In this document: one piece after another, positions 1 to 9,378 of the stretch
Layout: the number at the start of each line of letters is the position of its first letter
Numbering within the stretch: the stretch's first letter is position 1
Assembly: GCA_945946665.1 (NCBI GenBank)
Contig: CAMEWO010000018.1
Location: forward strand, 1-43,714
Reading direction: 5' to 3'
Origin: an uncultured Eubacterium sp.
GTDB taxonomy: Bacteria; Bacillota; Clostridia; Lachnospirales; Lachnospiraceae
DNA length: 43,714 nt
The notes under the pieces: generated by a model
Told to the model about the DNA's origin: nothing
Databases searched by the model: none
Seen by the model: only the letters and a program-made list of their open reading frames with translations
Program-made: the position numbers and the translations under genes

Positions 1-82
1 TCTTAGACTCAGAATCTCTACCGTTCTTTGTAGAACCAACACCCTTTTTATGAGCAAAAAATTGAAGGTTCAAATTTAACAT
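1..82 (-). CDS. rpmA: 50S ribosomal protein L27, N-terminal part (runs off the window)
   Basis: The 27 visible codons give the N-terminus of bacterial L27 in its Firmicute form: a short leader ending in LQFFA, followed by [18 protein letters not shown]27 lies at the peptidyl-transferase centre of the large subunit, where its N-terminal tail reaches the tRNA ends. In Firmicutes the leader must be cut after LQFFA by the protease Prp before L27 works. The gene follows prp by only a few bases and belongs to the rplU-prp-rpmA operon. The remainder lies to the left of position 1. Confidence 0.95.
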   Translation of the reverse strand, partial: MLNLNLQFFAHKKGVGSTKNGRDSESK

Positions 83-86
83 ATCA

Positions 87-431
87 TTACACCTCCTCAA
101 CGGTTATGGTTAGATGTTTCGGGTTTTCCTTAGCAACCTGGCACAGGCCAAGTTCCAATCCATTAAGAAGAACCCTTACTTCATTGGAAACTTGTAAATC
201 TTTAACAAATGGATTCAGCTTAAATTCAATCAATCCTGATTTCTCATCAACATAAGTGTCATATCTGCAGTCACAATACAAATCAATCGTATTAATGGTA
301 TTAATAACAAGAATTGAGATGGAAGCACATACAATGTCACTTCCCTTCCTTGCATATCCTGCGTGGCCTTCTGTCCTGAATCCTAATATCTCACCATTAA
401 GTGAGCTTTTATAGATTGTAGCATGAGTCAT
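87..431 (-). CDS. prp: Ribosomal-processing cysteine protease Prp
   Basis: Prp removes the N-terminal leader of ribosomal protein L27 in Firmicutes. The protein carries the family signature EGHAGYA followed by [10 protein letters not shown], which supplies the catalytic His and Cys (about residues 23 and 35 of the 114-residue form). It lies between rplU and rpmA, its standard place, and the downstream rpmA has the LQFFA cleavage site. I chose the ATG at 429-431 because the AGAAAGG ribosome binding site stands about 10 bases in front of it. An in-frame ATG at 438-440 would have only one base of spacing from that site. Confidence 0.93.
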   Translation of the reverse strand: MTHATIYKSSLNGEILGFRTEGHAGYARKGSDIVCASISILVINTINTIDLYCDCRYDTYVDEKSGLIEFKLNPFVKDLQVSNEVRVLLNGLELGLCQVAKENPKHLTITVEEV

Positions 432-467
432 ATTATTCATGCCTTTCTAAATAATATTTACAAATAC

Positions 468-776
468 TTAGGCATTGATTTTTTCAATCTTAACCTTTGT
501 GTAAGCCTGTCTATGACCATTCTTCTTGTGATAGCCAGTCTTTCTCTTGTACTTGTAAACAATAACCTTCTTGTCTTTTCCTTCTTCAACAACGCTTGCT
601 GTAACTGAAGCTCCTGAAACTGTAGGATCTCCAACCTTAGCTGCTCCATCATTAACAAAAAGAACCTGGTCAAATGTAACAGTGTCACCAGCATTAACAC
701 CAAGCTTTTCAACCTTGATTACGTCGCCTTCAGAAACTGTGTACTGTTTACCACCTGTTGCTATAATTGCGTACAT
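468..776 (-). CDS. rplU: 50S ribosomal protein L21
   Basis: L21 binds 23S rRNA in the large subunit. The 102-residue product begins [12 protein letters not shown] and ends with the family's basic segment [15 protein letters not shown] and TKVKIEKI, full length for the family. A strong AGGAGGTG site stands four bases before the ATG. It is the first gene of rplU-prp-rpmA, behind a near-consensus promoter and a leader of about 80 bases. Confidence 0.98.
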   Translation of the reverse strand: MYAIIATGGKQYTVSEGDVIKVEKLGVNAGDTVTFDQVLFVNDGAAKVGDPTVSGASVTASVVEEGKDKKVIVYKYKRKTGYHKKNGHRQAYTKVKIEKINA

Positions 777-857
777 ATGGCACCTCCTAAATCAAATACT
801 CGCCAGTTTTGGAAAGACCTGTAATAGTCTGTTTATGTCCTAACTGTGCGGCACACA
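777..857 (-). promoter_or_regulatory. rplU 5' leader, probable L21 leader RNA
   Basis: Between the predicted transcription start (near 857) and the rplU ATG lies an untranslated stretch of about 80 bases. It includes a short inverted repeat around GTGTGCCGCACA near 845-857 and an ACAGTTAGGACATAAACAG segment. A conserved L21 leader, thought to mediate autoregulation, is known upstream of rplU in Firmicutes. Assignment to that family is by position and general appearance only; I did not fold or align it. Confidence 0.5.
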
Positions 858-863
858 ACTGAT

Positions 864-892
864 ATAATATCTAATTTCATAGCTTTTGTCAA
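864..892 (-). promoter_or_regulatory. Sigma-A type promoter of rplU-prp-rpmA
   Basis: On the minus strand a perfect TTGACA (887-892) is followed after 17 bases by TATTAT (864-869), one mismatch from consensus. Transcription would begin near 857. No other promoter-like pair is evident between the PAP2 gene and rplU. Confidence 0.75.
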
Positions 893-907
893 CATATTTT
901 ATTATTT

Positions 908-1402
908 TTATATAAAAAATGAAATGCCTGATAAAACACTTATAATAATTCCACAATAAATATCTTTTGGATAATGTACTCCTGCTATCACCCTGACAGC
1001 ACCCTGGATAATTGTCATTGCCCACAATATTATTCCAAGATATATATTAAGGTACAGTCCGGCCATGGCAATAATTCCTAAAGACACAGTGTGTCTGCTG
1101 GGAAAAGACTCACCATCTTTAGAACGTGGTATAAGAGGCGAAATCTTTACAGCTTCATAAGGACGCTGTATGTTAAATATTTTTCTTAAGACAGATACCA
1201 GAACAAATGTTAAAAACGGTATTATTACTACCTTTAGACATGTTTGAATATCTATATAATAAAAACTATATAATATCATCATAATGTATAATATAAAAGT
1301 TATAACAGGGAAAGAATAATAGATGAAACGTAAAATAAACAGCAATAATCTGTTTTCTTTATAAGGTTTGCTGATTTTATTATAAAATGAAGTATAATCC
1401 AT
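908..1402 (-). CDS. PAP2 family membrane phosphatase
   Basis: A 164-residue integral membrane protein with the three PAP2 phosphatase motifs: an Arg/Lys followed by RP at residues 80-81, PSRH at 101-104 and R137 x5 H143 x3 D147. These form the active site of lipid phosphatases that dephosphorylate undecaprenyl pyrophosphate, phosphatidate or phosphatidylglycerophosphate at the membrane. Several hydrophobic segments surround the motifs. The substrate cannot be told from sequence. An AAAGGA site precedes the ATG, and the gene starts 14 bases after rng, so it is probably the last gene of that operon. Confidence 0.85.
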   Translation of the reverse strand: MDYTSFYNKISKPYKENRLLLFILRFIYYSFPVITFILYIMMILYSFYYIDIQTCLKVVIIPFLTFVLVSVLRKIFNIQRPYEAVKISPLIPRSKDGESFPSRHTVSLGIIAMAGLYLNIYLGIILWAMTIIQGAVRVIAGVHYPKDIYCGIIISVLSGISFFI

Positions 1403-1416
1403 ATATAAATCCTTTA

Positions 1417-2673
1417 TTACTGTGGTATAATGCTGTCTTTTAGTGGAAAACCTGTTCTTTTTCTTGTTACTTCAACAAGTCCAAGCTTTGTAATATCAAT
1501 AACAGAGGCTGTAACAGGATCTTTTTTTAATTCTGCTTTAAGAATATTGATAAGCTCCTCTACATGTTTCTGATTATTCATGTTAATAAAGTCAACCATA
1601 ATAATTCCTGAGACATTCCTGATACGCAGCTGTCTTGCAATCTCAACAGCAGCCTGGATATTTACAGTGAAATAAGTATCTTCGCTAGCATCTGTTCCTT
1701 TTTTTCTGGTTACATATTTGCCACTGTTTACATCGATGACAGTCATTGCTTCAGTTGGTTCTATTATGATATACCCTCCACATTTTAACCAGACTTTTCT
1801 TGATAATGCATTATTGATTTCTTTGGATATGTCATATTGTTTGTATAATGCAAGCATATTGTCGTTGTATAATCGCAACTTTTTACTTCTTAAAAGTTCA
1901 TGGTTACTGTTGTTAATGATCGTATATATATTTTCACTGTCAGTAATAACTTCATCTAGTTCTTCCTGGGGGATTCCGTTAATAAGGTCAAGGTAAGCTG
2001 GTTTCTCTTCTTTCAACAGCAAAGGGGCTTTTGAATATAATGCTTTTCTTAATATTGTAATAAAGCTGTTAAGCAGCTGTTCTGCCTCAATAACACCATC
2101 TTCAACAGAAGATAAATTACATGCATTTGTACGGATTATAAATCCGGGACTGATATTATGAGTGTCAGGAATATCTGGATTGTTATAAAATTTTTCCTTT
2201 AATAAATCCAGAAGGTTATGTCTTAACTGTATAATATGTTCTGAATCATGAATTTTTTTAGAAACCAGAACTCCTTCTACATCAGTTGATAATACAACAT
2301 AATATCCTGAAATAACAATATTAGATGAAAGAGAGGCAGGCTTTGTTTTAACTGCATCTTTTTTAACCTGGACAAGAATAGAATCTCCCTGATTAACATT
2401 AGTATTATTTTTAGGATTAAAAAAATAATGCCTTCTATTGTCAGTAAGCGAATAATAACAGGTATTATCCTTGTCTATAGATACAAAGGCACTATTAATA
2501 TTATTGACTATATTGAGAACTCTTCCCAGATAAATATTACCTGTAATGCTGTTATTATTATTAATATTTAACATAACGCATTTATTATCTTCAAATATGG
2601 CGGAAACAGTATGAAAATACTGTTTTCCGTCATATTCAACAGGCATGTCAGTAATTATTACTTTTTTACTCAT
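1417..2673 (-). CDS. rng: Ribonuclease E/G family endoribonuclease, short form
   Basis: A 418-residue RNase G-type endonuclease. An N-terminal S1-like RNA-binding region (about 40-120, with [20 protein letters not shown]) is followed by the catalytic region. The two magnesium-binding aspartates are visible as D314 in VIDVNSGKY and D361 in IIMVDFINM, and the family segment [14 protein letters not shown] lies between them. The protein stops shortly after [10 protein letters not shown], so it lacks the cysteine zinc-link that follows in E. coli RNase E/G. Enzymes of this family process 5' monophosphorylated rRNA and mRNA. The ATG overlaps the hisIE stop (ATGA), showing translational coupling. 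Confidence 0.88.
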   Translation of the reverse strand: MSKKVIITDMPVEYDGKQYFHTVSAIFEDNKCVMLNINNNNSITGNIYLGRVLNIVNNINSAFVSIDKDNTCYYSLTDNRRHYFFNPKNNTNVNQGDSILVQVKKDAVKTKPASLSSNIVISGYYVVLSTDVEGVLVSKKIHDSEHIIQLRHNLLDLLKEKFYNNPDIPDTHNISPGFIIRTNACNLSSVEDGVIEAEQLLNSFITILRKALYSKAPLLLKEEKPAYLDLINGIPQEELDEVITDSENIYTIINNSNHELLRSKKLRLYNDNMLALYKQYDISKEINNALSRKVWLKCGGYIIIEPTEAMTVIDVNSGKYVTRKKGTDASEDTYFTVNIQAAVEIARQLRIRNVSGIIMVDFINMNNQKHVEELINILKAELKKDPVTASVIDITKLGLVEVTRKRTGFPLKDSIIPQ

Positions 2674-3950
2674 CTGTTAGCAAGCTCCTTGACAATATCA
2701 TCCCATGTGACGTCCTTAAGAACCATAAGAACCATAACATGGTAAAGAAAATCAGAGATTTCATATTTGATTTCCTCTGGATCAGGATTCTTAGCTGCAA
2801 TAATTATTTCTGTAGCTTCTTCACCGCATTTCTTTAATATCTTATCAATTCCTTTATCAAAAAGGTAATTTGTATAAGAACCTTCTTTAGGGTGAAGTTT
2901 TCTATCTTCTATTATATCCATCACTTTATTGAATATCTTAAGAGGATTAGTTTCAGCATATTCAGTTGATATAAGATTCCTGTAGAAACAGCTTCTGTTT
3001 CCTGTATGACAGGCTGCGCCAATTTGTTTAACCTTAGCTAAAAGTGTGTCATTGTCACAGTCAATTTCAATTGAGCGTACATACTGGTAATGTCCTGAGG
3101 TTTCTCCTTTAATCCACAGCTGCTGGCGGCTTCTTGAAAAATAAGTCATTCTGCCAGTGGCAATTGTAGTATCATATGCTTCCTTATTCATGTAGGCAAG
3201 CATAAGAACTTCATCAGTCTTGTAATCCTGTACAATTACAGGGATAAGTCCATCACTATTAAGTTTAAATTCTGAAAATGGTATTGAACTTTCAAATGTA
3301 TTTGTATTAATTCCATTATATTTTAATTCATGCTTAACCTTCATAAAATCAAAATCAGATGTGCTGACAGCTCTGCCTGAAACACCATAAACATTATTGT
3401 TTTCAAGAATGTTTTCAATATTTTCAGAGGAATCTGTAGTTACAATTGCAGGAGTTCCTGCAAATTTGTCGATTTTTGTCAAAATATTGCTGGAAAAATC
3501 GATAAAAATGAAGGATAAACCATTATCTGATATCATATTGGCGATGTCAGTATCAAATTCACTAACAGACACACCAATCTTCTCCTTTCCAAAACGGTCA
3601 GCTACTTCTTTCATAATGACCATATTGGATTCTTTTCTGTCATCTAATATAGCGGCTTTGGCACCAGCATACAGATATTTTTTAACATCTTCTACTCTCT
3701 TGACATTGCCTCCAACTAAAACAGGTGTATCAATAGATTTAGTAATTACTCTGATTATGCTTATAGCATCATCATGGGATGCATCATCATAAGATAGATC
3801 AAAGATAATAATCTCATCTGCTCCATTCTCACTAAAGGTATTTGCTACACTGATAGCATCACCATCTCCAATAAGACTAGACAGACTTTCATTACTATAT
3901 GCTTTCTTATCCTTTAAATAGATAACTGGAATTAACTTTTTGCAAGACAT
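2670..3950 (-). CDS. hisI: HisIE (phosphoribosyl-AMP cyclohydrolase / phosphoribosyl-ATP pyrophosphatase) with N-terminal HisF-like domain
   Basis: A 426-residue fusion of three parts. Residues 1-210 resemble the HisA/HisF barrel ([20 protein letters not shown], then [20 protein letters not shown]). Residues 225-330 are the HisI cyclohydrolase with its zinc and magnesium ligands in DCDND (297-301) and CHTGNRSC (314-321). Residues 335-426 are the HisE pyrophosphatase, with [11 protein letters not shown] and YEISDFLYH. HisE and HisI catalyse steps two and three of histidine synthesis. In the barrel part, the HisF catalytic Asp11 is Tyr11, and I find no clear counterpart to the second catalytic Asp, so this domain is probably not an active cyclase. 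A GGAAGG site precedes the ATG; the gene follows hisB. Confidence 0.93.
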   Translation of the reverse strand: MSCKKLIPVIYLKDKKAYSNESLSSLIGDGDAISVANTFSENGADEIIIFDLSYDDASHDDAISIIRVITKSIDTPVLVGGNVKRVEDVKKYLYAGAKAAILDDRKESNMVIMKEVADRFGKEKIGVSVSEFDTDIANMISDNGLSFIFIDFSSNILTKIDKFAGTPAIVTTDSSENIENILENNNVYGVSGRAVSTSDFDFMKVKHELKYNGINTNTFESSIPFSEFKLNSDGLIPVIVQDYKTDEVLMLAYMNKEAYDTTIATGRMTYFSRSRQQLWIKGETSGHYQYVRSIEIDCDNDTLLAKVKQIGAACHTGNRSCFYRNLISTEYAETNPLKIFNKVMDIIEDRKLHPKEGSYTNYLFDKGIDKILKKCGEEATEIIIAAKNPDPEEIKYEISDFLYHVMVLMVLKDVTWDDIVKELANR

Positions 3951-3988
3951 AAGTTTATACCTTCCTGTAAATAAAAATATTTAGTAAA

Positions 3989-4588
3989 TCAAAGTGTACC
4001 TTTAGTTGATAGTACGCTTGTTATTCTTGGGTCTATGGTTGTAGCCTCGTCTAAAGCCTTGGAAAACGCTTTGAACATGCCCTCAATAATATGATGGTCA
4101 TTAGAGCCGCTTAACTGTTTAATGTGAAGATTCATTCCAGCACTGTATGATACCGCATAGAAAAATTCCTGAACCATCTGTGTATCAAAATATCCTACTC
4201 TTTCACATGAAAAAGAACCATCAAATACAAGATAAGGCCGTCCTGAAAGGTCAATTGCACAAAGTATAAGAGATTCATCCATCGGAAGGATAATATCGCC
4301 ATATCTCCTTATAGATTGTTTATTACCAATAGCACCTTTAATTGCTTCTCCAAGAACAATGCCTACATCTTCAATAGTATGGTGGCAGTCTACAATAAGA
4401 TCTCCTTTTACAGACAAATCCAAATCAAATAAGCCATGCTTTGCAAAGCTGTTAAGCATATGGTCAAAAAAACCAATTCCTGTACTAATATTTGTCTTTC
4501 CTGTGCCGTCTATAACAAGGCGCAGGGAAATATCAGTTTCTTTTGTCTTTCTTGTAATAGTAGCTGACCTTATACCAGAATCTGCCAT
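3989..4588 (-). CDS. hisB: Imidazoleglycerol-phosphate dehydratase HisB
   Basis: A 199-residue single-function IGP dehydratase, the sixth step of histidine synthesis. The metal-binding histidine motifs DCHHTIEDVGIVLGEA and SNDHHIIEGMFKAFSKAL are both present, as is the N-terminal GTGKTNISTGIGFFDHML. Length is normal for the monofunctional enzyme, with no histidinol-phosphatase fusion. GGAGG stands about eight bases before the ATG. It lies 21 bases after hisD. Confidence 0.97.
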   Translation of the reverse strand: MADSGIRSATITRKTKETDISLRLVIDGTGKTNISTGIGFFDHMLNSFAKHGLFDLDLSVKGDLIVDCHHTIEDVGIVLGEAIKGAIGNKQSIRRYGDIILPMDESLILCAIDLSGRPYLVFDGSFSCERVGYFDTQMVQEFFYAVSYSAGMNLHIKQLSGSNDHHIIEGMFKAFSKALDEATTIDPRITSVLSTKGTL

Positions 4589-4609
4589 AAATATGTCCTC
4601 CAGTTTAAT

Positions 4610-5899
4610 TTATTCAAATCTTACATGTATCGAATTAGCATGGGCAGTAAGATGTTCTGCATTTGCGAAGTTTTCAATATCATTATGTATACTGTCAAGG
4701 GCTTCTTTCGAATATGAAATAATGCTTGACTTTTTAATAAAGTCATCAACACTCAGTGGTGAGAAGAACTTTGCAGTTCCATTAGTAGGAAGAACATGGT
4801 TAGGACCAGCAAAATAATCACCTAATGGCTCTGAACTATATTCTCCAAGGAAAATTGCACCTGCATTCTTTACTCGTGTCATTGTATCAAAAGGATTCTT
4901 TGTGACAATTTCAAGATGTTCTGATGCAATCTCATTTACAACATCAATAGCTTCTTCCATTGAAGAGGCAACAAGAATATATCCATAGGTATCAAGTGAT
5001 TTCTGGATAATATCTTTTCTGGAAAGAACAGCAACGAATCCATCTACTTCTTTTGAAACCTGCCCAGCCAGTTCTTCACTTGTTGTTACAAGGATAGCGG
5101 ATGCCATTTCATCATGTTCTGCCTGAGAAAGAAGATCTGCTGCAACAAATCTGGGATTTGCTGTTTCATCAGCAAGAACCATTATCTCACTTGGACCTGC
5201 AACTGAATCAATTGATACATATCCAAAAACAGCCTTTTTAGCAAGGGCAACATATATATTACCAGGACCAACAATCTTGTCAACTTTTGGAATGGATTCG
5301 GTGCCATATGCCATAGCTCCAACAGCCTGTGCACCACCAACTTTATAGATAACATCAACACCGGATTCTTTTGCAGCAACAAGTGTTGTAGGATATACCT
5401 TGCCATCTTTTCCTGGAGGGGTACACATGATAATCTCTTCTACGCCTGCAACCTTTGCTGGAATAACATTCATAAGAACACTTGATGGATAAGCAGCTTT
5501 ACCTCCTGGTACATAAACACCAACTCTTGATAATGCTGTTACCTTCTGACCAAGCATAGTACCATCCGGTTTAGAATCGAACCAGCTGTATTGCTTCTGC
5601 TTTTCATGGAAAGAACGTATATTAACAAGAGCTTTTCTTATTACATTAAGAAGGTCTTTGTCTACAAGATTGTACGCCTCATCAATTTCTTCCTGTGTAA
5701 CCACTACATTGGAAGAATTAATATCGGCTTTATCAAAATCCTTTGTATACTGAAACAGGGCTTTATCGCCTTCAGTCTTTACCTTTGATAAAATATCGTT
5801 AACAGCACTCTCATATTCTCCATAGCTGTTAGGACTTCTTTTAAGAAGATTTTCAAGAATGTTCTTCTTACTCTCGCTGTTTAATTTTAATATTCTCAT
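4610..5899 (-). CDS. hisD: Histidinol dehydrogenase HisD
   Basis: A 429-residue enzyme for the last two oxidations of histidinol to histidine, using NAD. Family segments are PGGKAAYPSSVLMNVIPAKV, VGGAQAVGAMAYGTE, KIVGPGNIYVALAKK, AGPSEIMVLAD, LLSQAEHD and AGPNHVLPT, which contain the zinc and catalytic residues. Length is normal. It stands between hisG and hisB in the minus-strand his operon, with a gap of 39 bases from hisG. Confidence 0.98.
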   Translation of the reverse strand: MRILKLNSESKKNILENLLKRSPNSYGEYESAVNDILSKVKTEGDKALFQYTKDFDKADINSSNVVVTQEEIDEAYNLVDKDLLNVIRKALVNIRSFHEKQKQYSWFDSKPDGTMLGQKVTALSRVGVYVPGGKAAYPSSVLMNVIPAKVAGVEEIIMCTPPGKDGKVYPTTLVAAKESGVDVIYKVGGAQAVGAMAYGTESIPKVDKIVGPGNIYVALAKKAVFGYVSIDSVAGPSEIMVLADETANPRFVAADLLSQAEHDEMASAILVTTSEELAGQVSKEVDGFVAVLSRKDIIQKSLDTYGYILVASSMEEAIDVVNEIASEHLEIVTKNPFDTMTRVKNAGAIFLGEYSSEPLGDYFAGPNHVLPTNGTAKFFSPLSVDDFIKKSSIISYSKEALDSIHNDIENFANAEHLTAHANSIHVRFE

Positions 5900-5938
5900 A
5901 ATTCTTTCCTTTCAGTTTGTATGTTGACACAATGAACT

Positions 5939-6586
5939 TTATTCTTTGTTTTCCAGATATTTGCGAAGATCATTAATTATTCTGTTAATTCTTTCATTTT
6001 CCATTTTCATGCTGACCTGGTTGACAACCATTCTGGCAGATAACGGACAAACTTCTTCTAAAACCTCAAGTCCATTCTCCTTTAATGTAGCTCCAGTCTC
6101 AACAATATCAACAATTACTTCAGATAATCCAACTATAGGTGCAAGTTCAACTGAACCATTAAGCTTTATAATCTCAACTGTCTGATGTTTCTTGTTATAA
6201 AAATAATCCTTTGCAATATTTGGGTACTTTGAAGCAACTCTTATAAGTTCATGGTGCATGAGTTTTTCCTTTGCAGCAACTGGTCCACACACACACATTT
6301 TACATTTTCCAGTTTTTAAGTCAAGAACCTCGTATAGCTTTCTTCCCTCTTCCAGTATTGTGTCCTTGCCCACAATACCAATATCTGCCGCACCATACTC
6401 CACATAAGTTGGAACATCAGATGGTTTTGCAAGAAAGAATTTGATTTTCAGTTCTTCATTGACAAAAATAAGCTTTCTGGTACTCTCATCTTTCATCTCA
6501 TCACAGGTAATACCTATATGCTCAAACATATCTAAAGCTTTTTTGGCAAGACGGCCTTTAGAAAGAGCAATTGTTATATATCTCAT
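5939..6586 (-). CDS. hisG: ATP phosphoribosyltransferase, short-form catalytic subunit HisG
   Basis: A 215-residue HisG that couples ATP and PRPP in the first step of histidine synthesis. It has the start [18 protein letters not shown], the segment [14 protein letters not shown] and the PRPP-binding stretch [15 protein letters not shown]. At this length it lacks the C-terminal regulatory ACT-like domain of long HisG, so it needs HisZ, encoded directly upstream. The hisG ATG shares one base with the hisZ stop codon, consistent with coupled production of the two subunits. Confidence 0.97.
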   Translation of the reverse strand: MRYITIALSKGRLAKKALDMFEHIGITCDEMKDESTRKLIFVNEELKIKFFLAKPSDVPTYVEYGAADIGIVGKDTILEEGRKLYEVLDLKTGKCKMCVCGPVAAKEKLMHHELIRVASKYPNIAKDYFYNKKHQTVEIIKLNGSVELAPIVGLSEVIVDIVETGATLKENGLEVLEEVCPLSARMVVNQVSMKMENERINRIINDLRKYLENKE

Positions 6587-7887
6587 CAGAACTTACCTCC
6601 AAGTAAATCTTCTAATGTAATTGTGTTTGAATTGGCAGTACTTGCCAATATAGAAGTAACATTAATATTGTTATAGTCCTGTTTAGAACATCCTTGTAAA
6701 TGAGGGAGCTTAATAACATGAAGAAGCTGTGAATTAACGGCATATGTACAATATTGTTCATCAGTTTTTGATTTATTGTATGTAATCATACACACAGGCA
6801 AATCCATATTTCTTAAATCTGCCGCAATAGATACAGCATCTGTCAGGTCATCTTCATGGTATATTAACAGAACACCAGAGTGATCAACAGGAATCTCAAT
6901 ATTCTGACGGAAAATGGCTGCCATAAGTGAATCCACAGTTATAGAAAAACCAATAGATGGTTTATCGCATCCAAACTGGCCAATAAGCTTGTCATACCGG
7001 CCACCACATATTACAGGCTCTCCTGTGCCAAATGTGTATGCACAGAATATTATTCCTGTATAATACGAGTGCTGGCTTAATGAACCAAGATCAAAAGAGA
7101 TATATTTATCTGCATTTGTTAATTTACATAAATCATAAAGTTTATACAGTCTGTCAATTGCCTGAAGGCTTGTTTCATTAGTTGCAAGCTTTCTCGCCTT
7201 ATCAAGAACATCCACAGAACCAAAAAGTAAAGGGAGCTCCATAAGAACATCTGCAATTCTTTTTTCGATGTTAAGTGATGTTAAAAGCTCCTCAACACCA
7301 AGGTAATTCTTCTCCTGAATTAATGCACAGAGAGTTTCCTCATCATCTCCGCTGATTCCAGCCTCATCAAGAAGACCTTTAAAGAATGAAACATTACCAA
7401 TTTCAACCTGAAATTCAGTTAATCCTGAATTCTTCATACAATCAATTACCATCGAAATAATCTCAAAATCAGCATAGATGGAATTGTCACCTATCAGTTC
7501 TGCACCAATCATGGTGTTTTCTTTTAATTTACCCTGATAATATTTACTAACATTAATGAATGTATTGCCAACATAACAAAGCTTTACTGGAAGAACCCGA
7601 TCACCATAGTATTTAGCAGCTGTTCTTGCAATGGATGGAGTCATATCAGGACGCATAACCATTGTGTTACCATATCTGTCAAAAAGTTTAAACATTTCAT
7701 TAGATGGTACACTGCCCCGCTCTTTATTAAAAACATCAAAAAACTCCAGTGTAGGAGTCTGAATATCATTGTAACCATACTTGGTACACACATCCCTTAA
7801 TCTGTTCTGGAGTACAAGCTTTCTGGCACACTCATCATTATATATATCTCTAACACCTTCTGGTGTGTGTAGAAGATCCTTTTTCAT
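6586..7887 (-). CDS. hisZ: ATP phosphoribosyltransferase regulatory subunit HisZ
   Basis: A 433-residue protein resembling the catalytic core of histidyl-tRNA synthetase. It has class II synthetase-like segments ([65 protein letters not shown]). HisZ proteins have no aminoacylation role; they assemble with short HisG and carry the histidine feedback site. The length and direct linkage to a short hisG favour HisZ over hisS. AAAGGA precedes the ATG. It is the first histidine gene, only 38 bases after the PAS/GGDEF gene, so its promoter may lie far upstream. Confidence 0.93.
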   Translation of the reverse strand: MKKDLLHTPEGVRDIYNDECARKLVLQNRLRDVCTKYGYNDIQTPTLEFFDVFNKERGSVPSNEMFKLFDRYGNTMVMRPDMTPSIARTAAKYYGDRVLPVKLCYVGNTFINVSKYYQGKLKENTMIGAELIGDNSIYADFEIISMVIDCMKNSGLTEFQVEIGNVSFFKGLLDEAGISGDDEETLCALIQEKNYLGVEELLTSLNIEKRIADVLMELPLLFGSVDVLDKARKLATNETSLQAIDRLYKLYDLCKLTNADKYISFDLGSLSQHSYYTGIIFCAYTFGTGEPVICGGRYDKLIGQFGCDKPSIGFSITVDSLMAAIFRQNIEIPVDHSGVLLIYHEDDLTDAVSIAADLRNMDLPVCMITYNKSKTDEQYCTYAVNSQLLHVIKLPHLQGCSKQDYNNINVTSILASTANSNTITLEDLLGGKF

Positions 7888-7925
7888 AATTAATCCTTTC
7901 TCCCATATATCATTCTACAATCATT

Positions 7926-8837
7926 TTACAATGTAATATTGCCATGCAAATGCTCTCTGAAAATGATATATTTACTCTTTCCTCTTAAATGGCATATCTC
8001 AAGGGCCTTTGCCAGCTTCTTGGCACATAGTCTTAAATCTTCACCATTCTGTGGATATCTTGCAACTCCCAGAGATAATGTAAGATTATCAACAGAGTTG
8101 GCAATCATCTCATCCCATGATATTCTGTATCTTAATGATTCCAGGAATGGACGGAGATTCACCTCTTGGTTGATACCATTAACAACAAGGATAAAATGTT
8201 CATCATCCTTCATATATACAATGCCCCTGTCACCCATTATACGCTTTGATGTCTCTATCGCCGTGTTTACAAGAGAAATGGCATAATCATTTCCTTTAAT
8301 CTTCCTGTATGAATCCAAATCGTCAATTTCAACAAGAATCATAGTAAACTCAGCAGATGGTTCATTCTTAATCATATTATAACAGTATTCTTTTGCCTCA
8401 TTCTCAGCGTATATCTGGTTGTTAACATTACTTATATTACCGGCATGTTCTATCTCAAACAGCCTCTGTGACAGAACAGAGCAATGTTTCCTTAATGCAA
8501 GAATGTCAGAGGCATATAATTCAAAATAATCAACAGAAGAATCCATTGTTTTTAACCTGAACCTTGCAATATGTACAAGAATCCATCTGTATGAGTTGTC
8601 AGCTCTTCGCATTCGTACAACCATATCAGATTCCTGCCCCTCTCTTAAATGATGGCATACATCAATAAAATCATCGAGATCCACCTGATGGATAATTTCA
8701 AGAAAAGAAATACCTGTTGCAGTGGATGTTCCTATAAAGCGGTACATCTCTTCATTTGCAGTAATAACATTATAATTTAAGTTAATTACTGCCTGTCCAT
8801 TTATCAGCTCAAATTTTTCGATATTATTATTCTCCAT
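7926..8837 (-). CDS. PAS domain protein with degenerate GGDEF domain
   Basis: A 303-residue cytoplasmic protein with no membrane segments. Residues about 15-115 look like a PAS sensor domain (MYRFIGTSTATGISFLEIIH, then MRRADNSYRWILVHI). Residues about 145-295 follow the GGDEF diguanylate cyclase fold (MILVEIDDLDSYRKIKGNDY, then LTLSLGVARYPQNGEDL). The signature GGDEF position reads KDDEH (210-214), so cyclic di-GMP synthesis is unlikely. It might bind nucleotides or act through protein contacts. It lies 7 bases after recU and 38 bases before hisZ, with no promoter visible in either gap. Confidence 0.8.
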   Translation of the reverse strand: MENNNIEKFELINGQAVINLNYNVITANEEMYRFIGTSTATGISFLEIIHQVDLDDFIDVCHHLREGQESDMVVRMRRADNSYRWILVHIARFRLKTMDSSVDYFELYASDILALRKHCSVLSQRLFEIEHAGNISNVNNQIYAENEAKEYCYNMIKNEPSAEFTMILVEIDDLDSYRKIKGNDYAISLVNTAIETSKRIMGDRGIVYMKDDEHFILVVNGINQEVNLRPFLESLRYRISWDEMIANSVDNLTLSLGVARYPQNGEDLRLCAKKLAKALEICHLRGKSKYIIFREHLHGNITL

Positions 8838-8844
8838 ATTCCAA

Positions 8845-9378
8845 TTACTCCCTTATTGAAATATCTTTTTGCAATGTTTCCAGATAATGTACTATTACGC
8901 CCTTTGAACCATGTATCTGGTAGTTTTTATCAATCTCGTCATAGGTAAAGCTTTTACGCCCACCATTTTCTCCTCTTAACCAGAATTTCATTATATCACA
9001 AAATGGAATATAATAAAACTCATCTCTTGCAGAAAAATATAAAATTATAAAAGAAATTCCATGCTGTTTTTCAAAGTTTTCCATAAATGTTATTTGGTGT
9101 GGATGTATGTTTGTCAGTGGAAATGTGTCAACAGCAGTTTCCTTTGCATCAAAACACACTGGAATTCCCTGTACAACCCCAATATAGTCCACTGTACTTT
9201 TTTGGTCAAAATAAGCCAGAGTAATATGCCTGCTGTCCTTATCAATCTTAATAGGCTTTATTGGTGTAGGTATTTTTTGAATTACTGCCAGCCCGGATGA
9301 CAGGTATTTTTCATTGCTTAAATTAATAAAATCTTCTAGCGTAGAGCCTCTAAGTCCTCTTGAATTCCAGGTCGCCAT
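8845..9378 (-). CDS. recU: RecU-like Holliday junction resolvase
   Basis: A 177-residue protein matching RecU, which cuts Holliday junctions during recombination and chromosome segregation in Firmicutes. Recognisable parts are the start NSRGLRGSTLEDFINLSN, the KIPTPIKP segment, the active-site region STVDYIGVVQGIPVCFDAKE (D64, D77, K79) and the stretch FPLTNIHPHQITFMENFEKQ. The nuclease Asp...Glu-x-Lys motif appears as Asp...Asp-x-Lys. The AAAGGAGAAAATAT site before the ATG supports this start although it overlaps the upstream pseudouridine synthase gene by 43 bases. RecU usually neighbours a penicillin-binding protein gene; none is here. Confidence 0.85.
   Translation of the reverse strand: MATWNSRGLRGSTLEDFINLSNEKYLSSGLAVIQKIPTPIKPIKIDKDSRHITLAYFDQKSTVDYIGVVQGIPVCFDAKETAVDTFPLTNIHPHQITFMENFEKQHGISFIILYFSARDEFYYIPFCDIMKFWLRGENGGRKSFTYDEIDKNYQIHGSKGVIVHYLETLQKDISIRE

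Noticed and set aside
423-608. Small plus-strand open frame opposite rplU
   Set aside because: Antisense to a certain ribosomal gene and without a ribosome binding site.
6586-7887. Histidyl-tRNA synthetase (hisS)
   Set aside because: Directly linked to a short hisG in a his operon and with a divergent C-terminus; HisZ fits better.
7888-7925. His operon attenuator or T-box
   Set aside because: Only 38 bases separate hisZ from the gene before it; no leader peptide with His codons or T-box structure fits.
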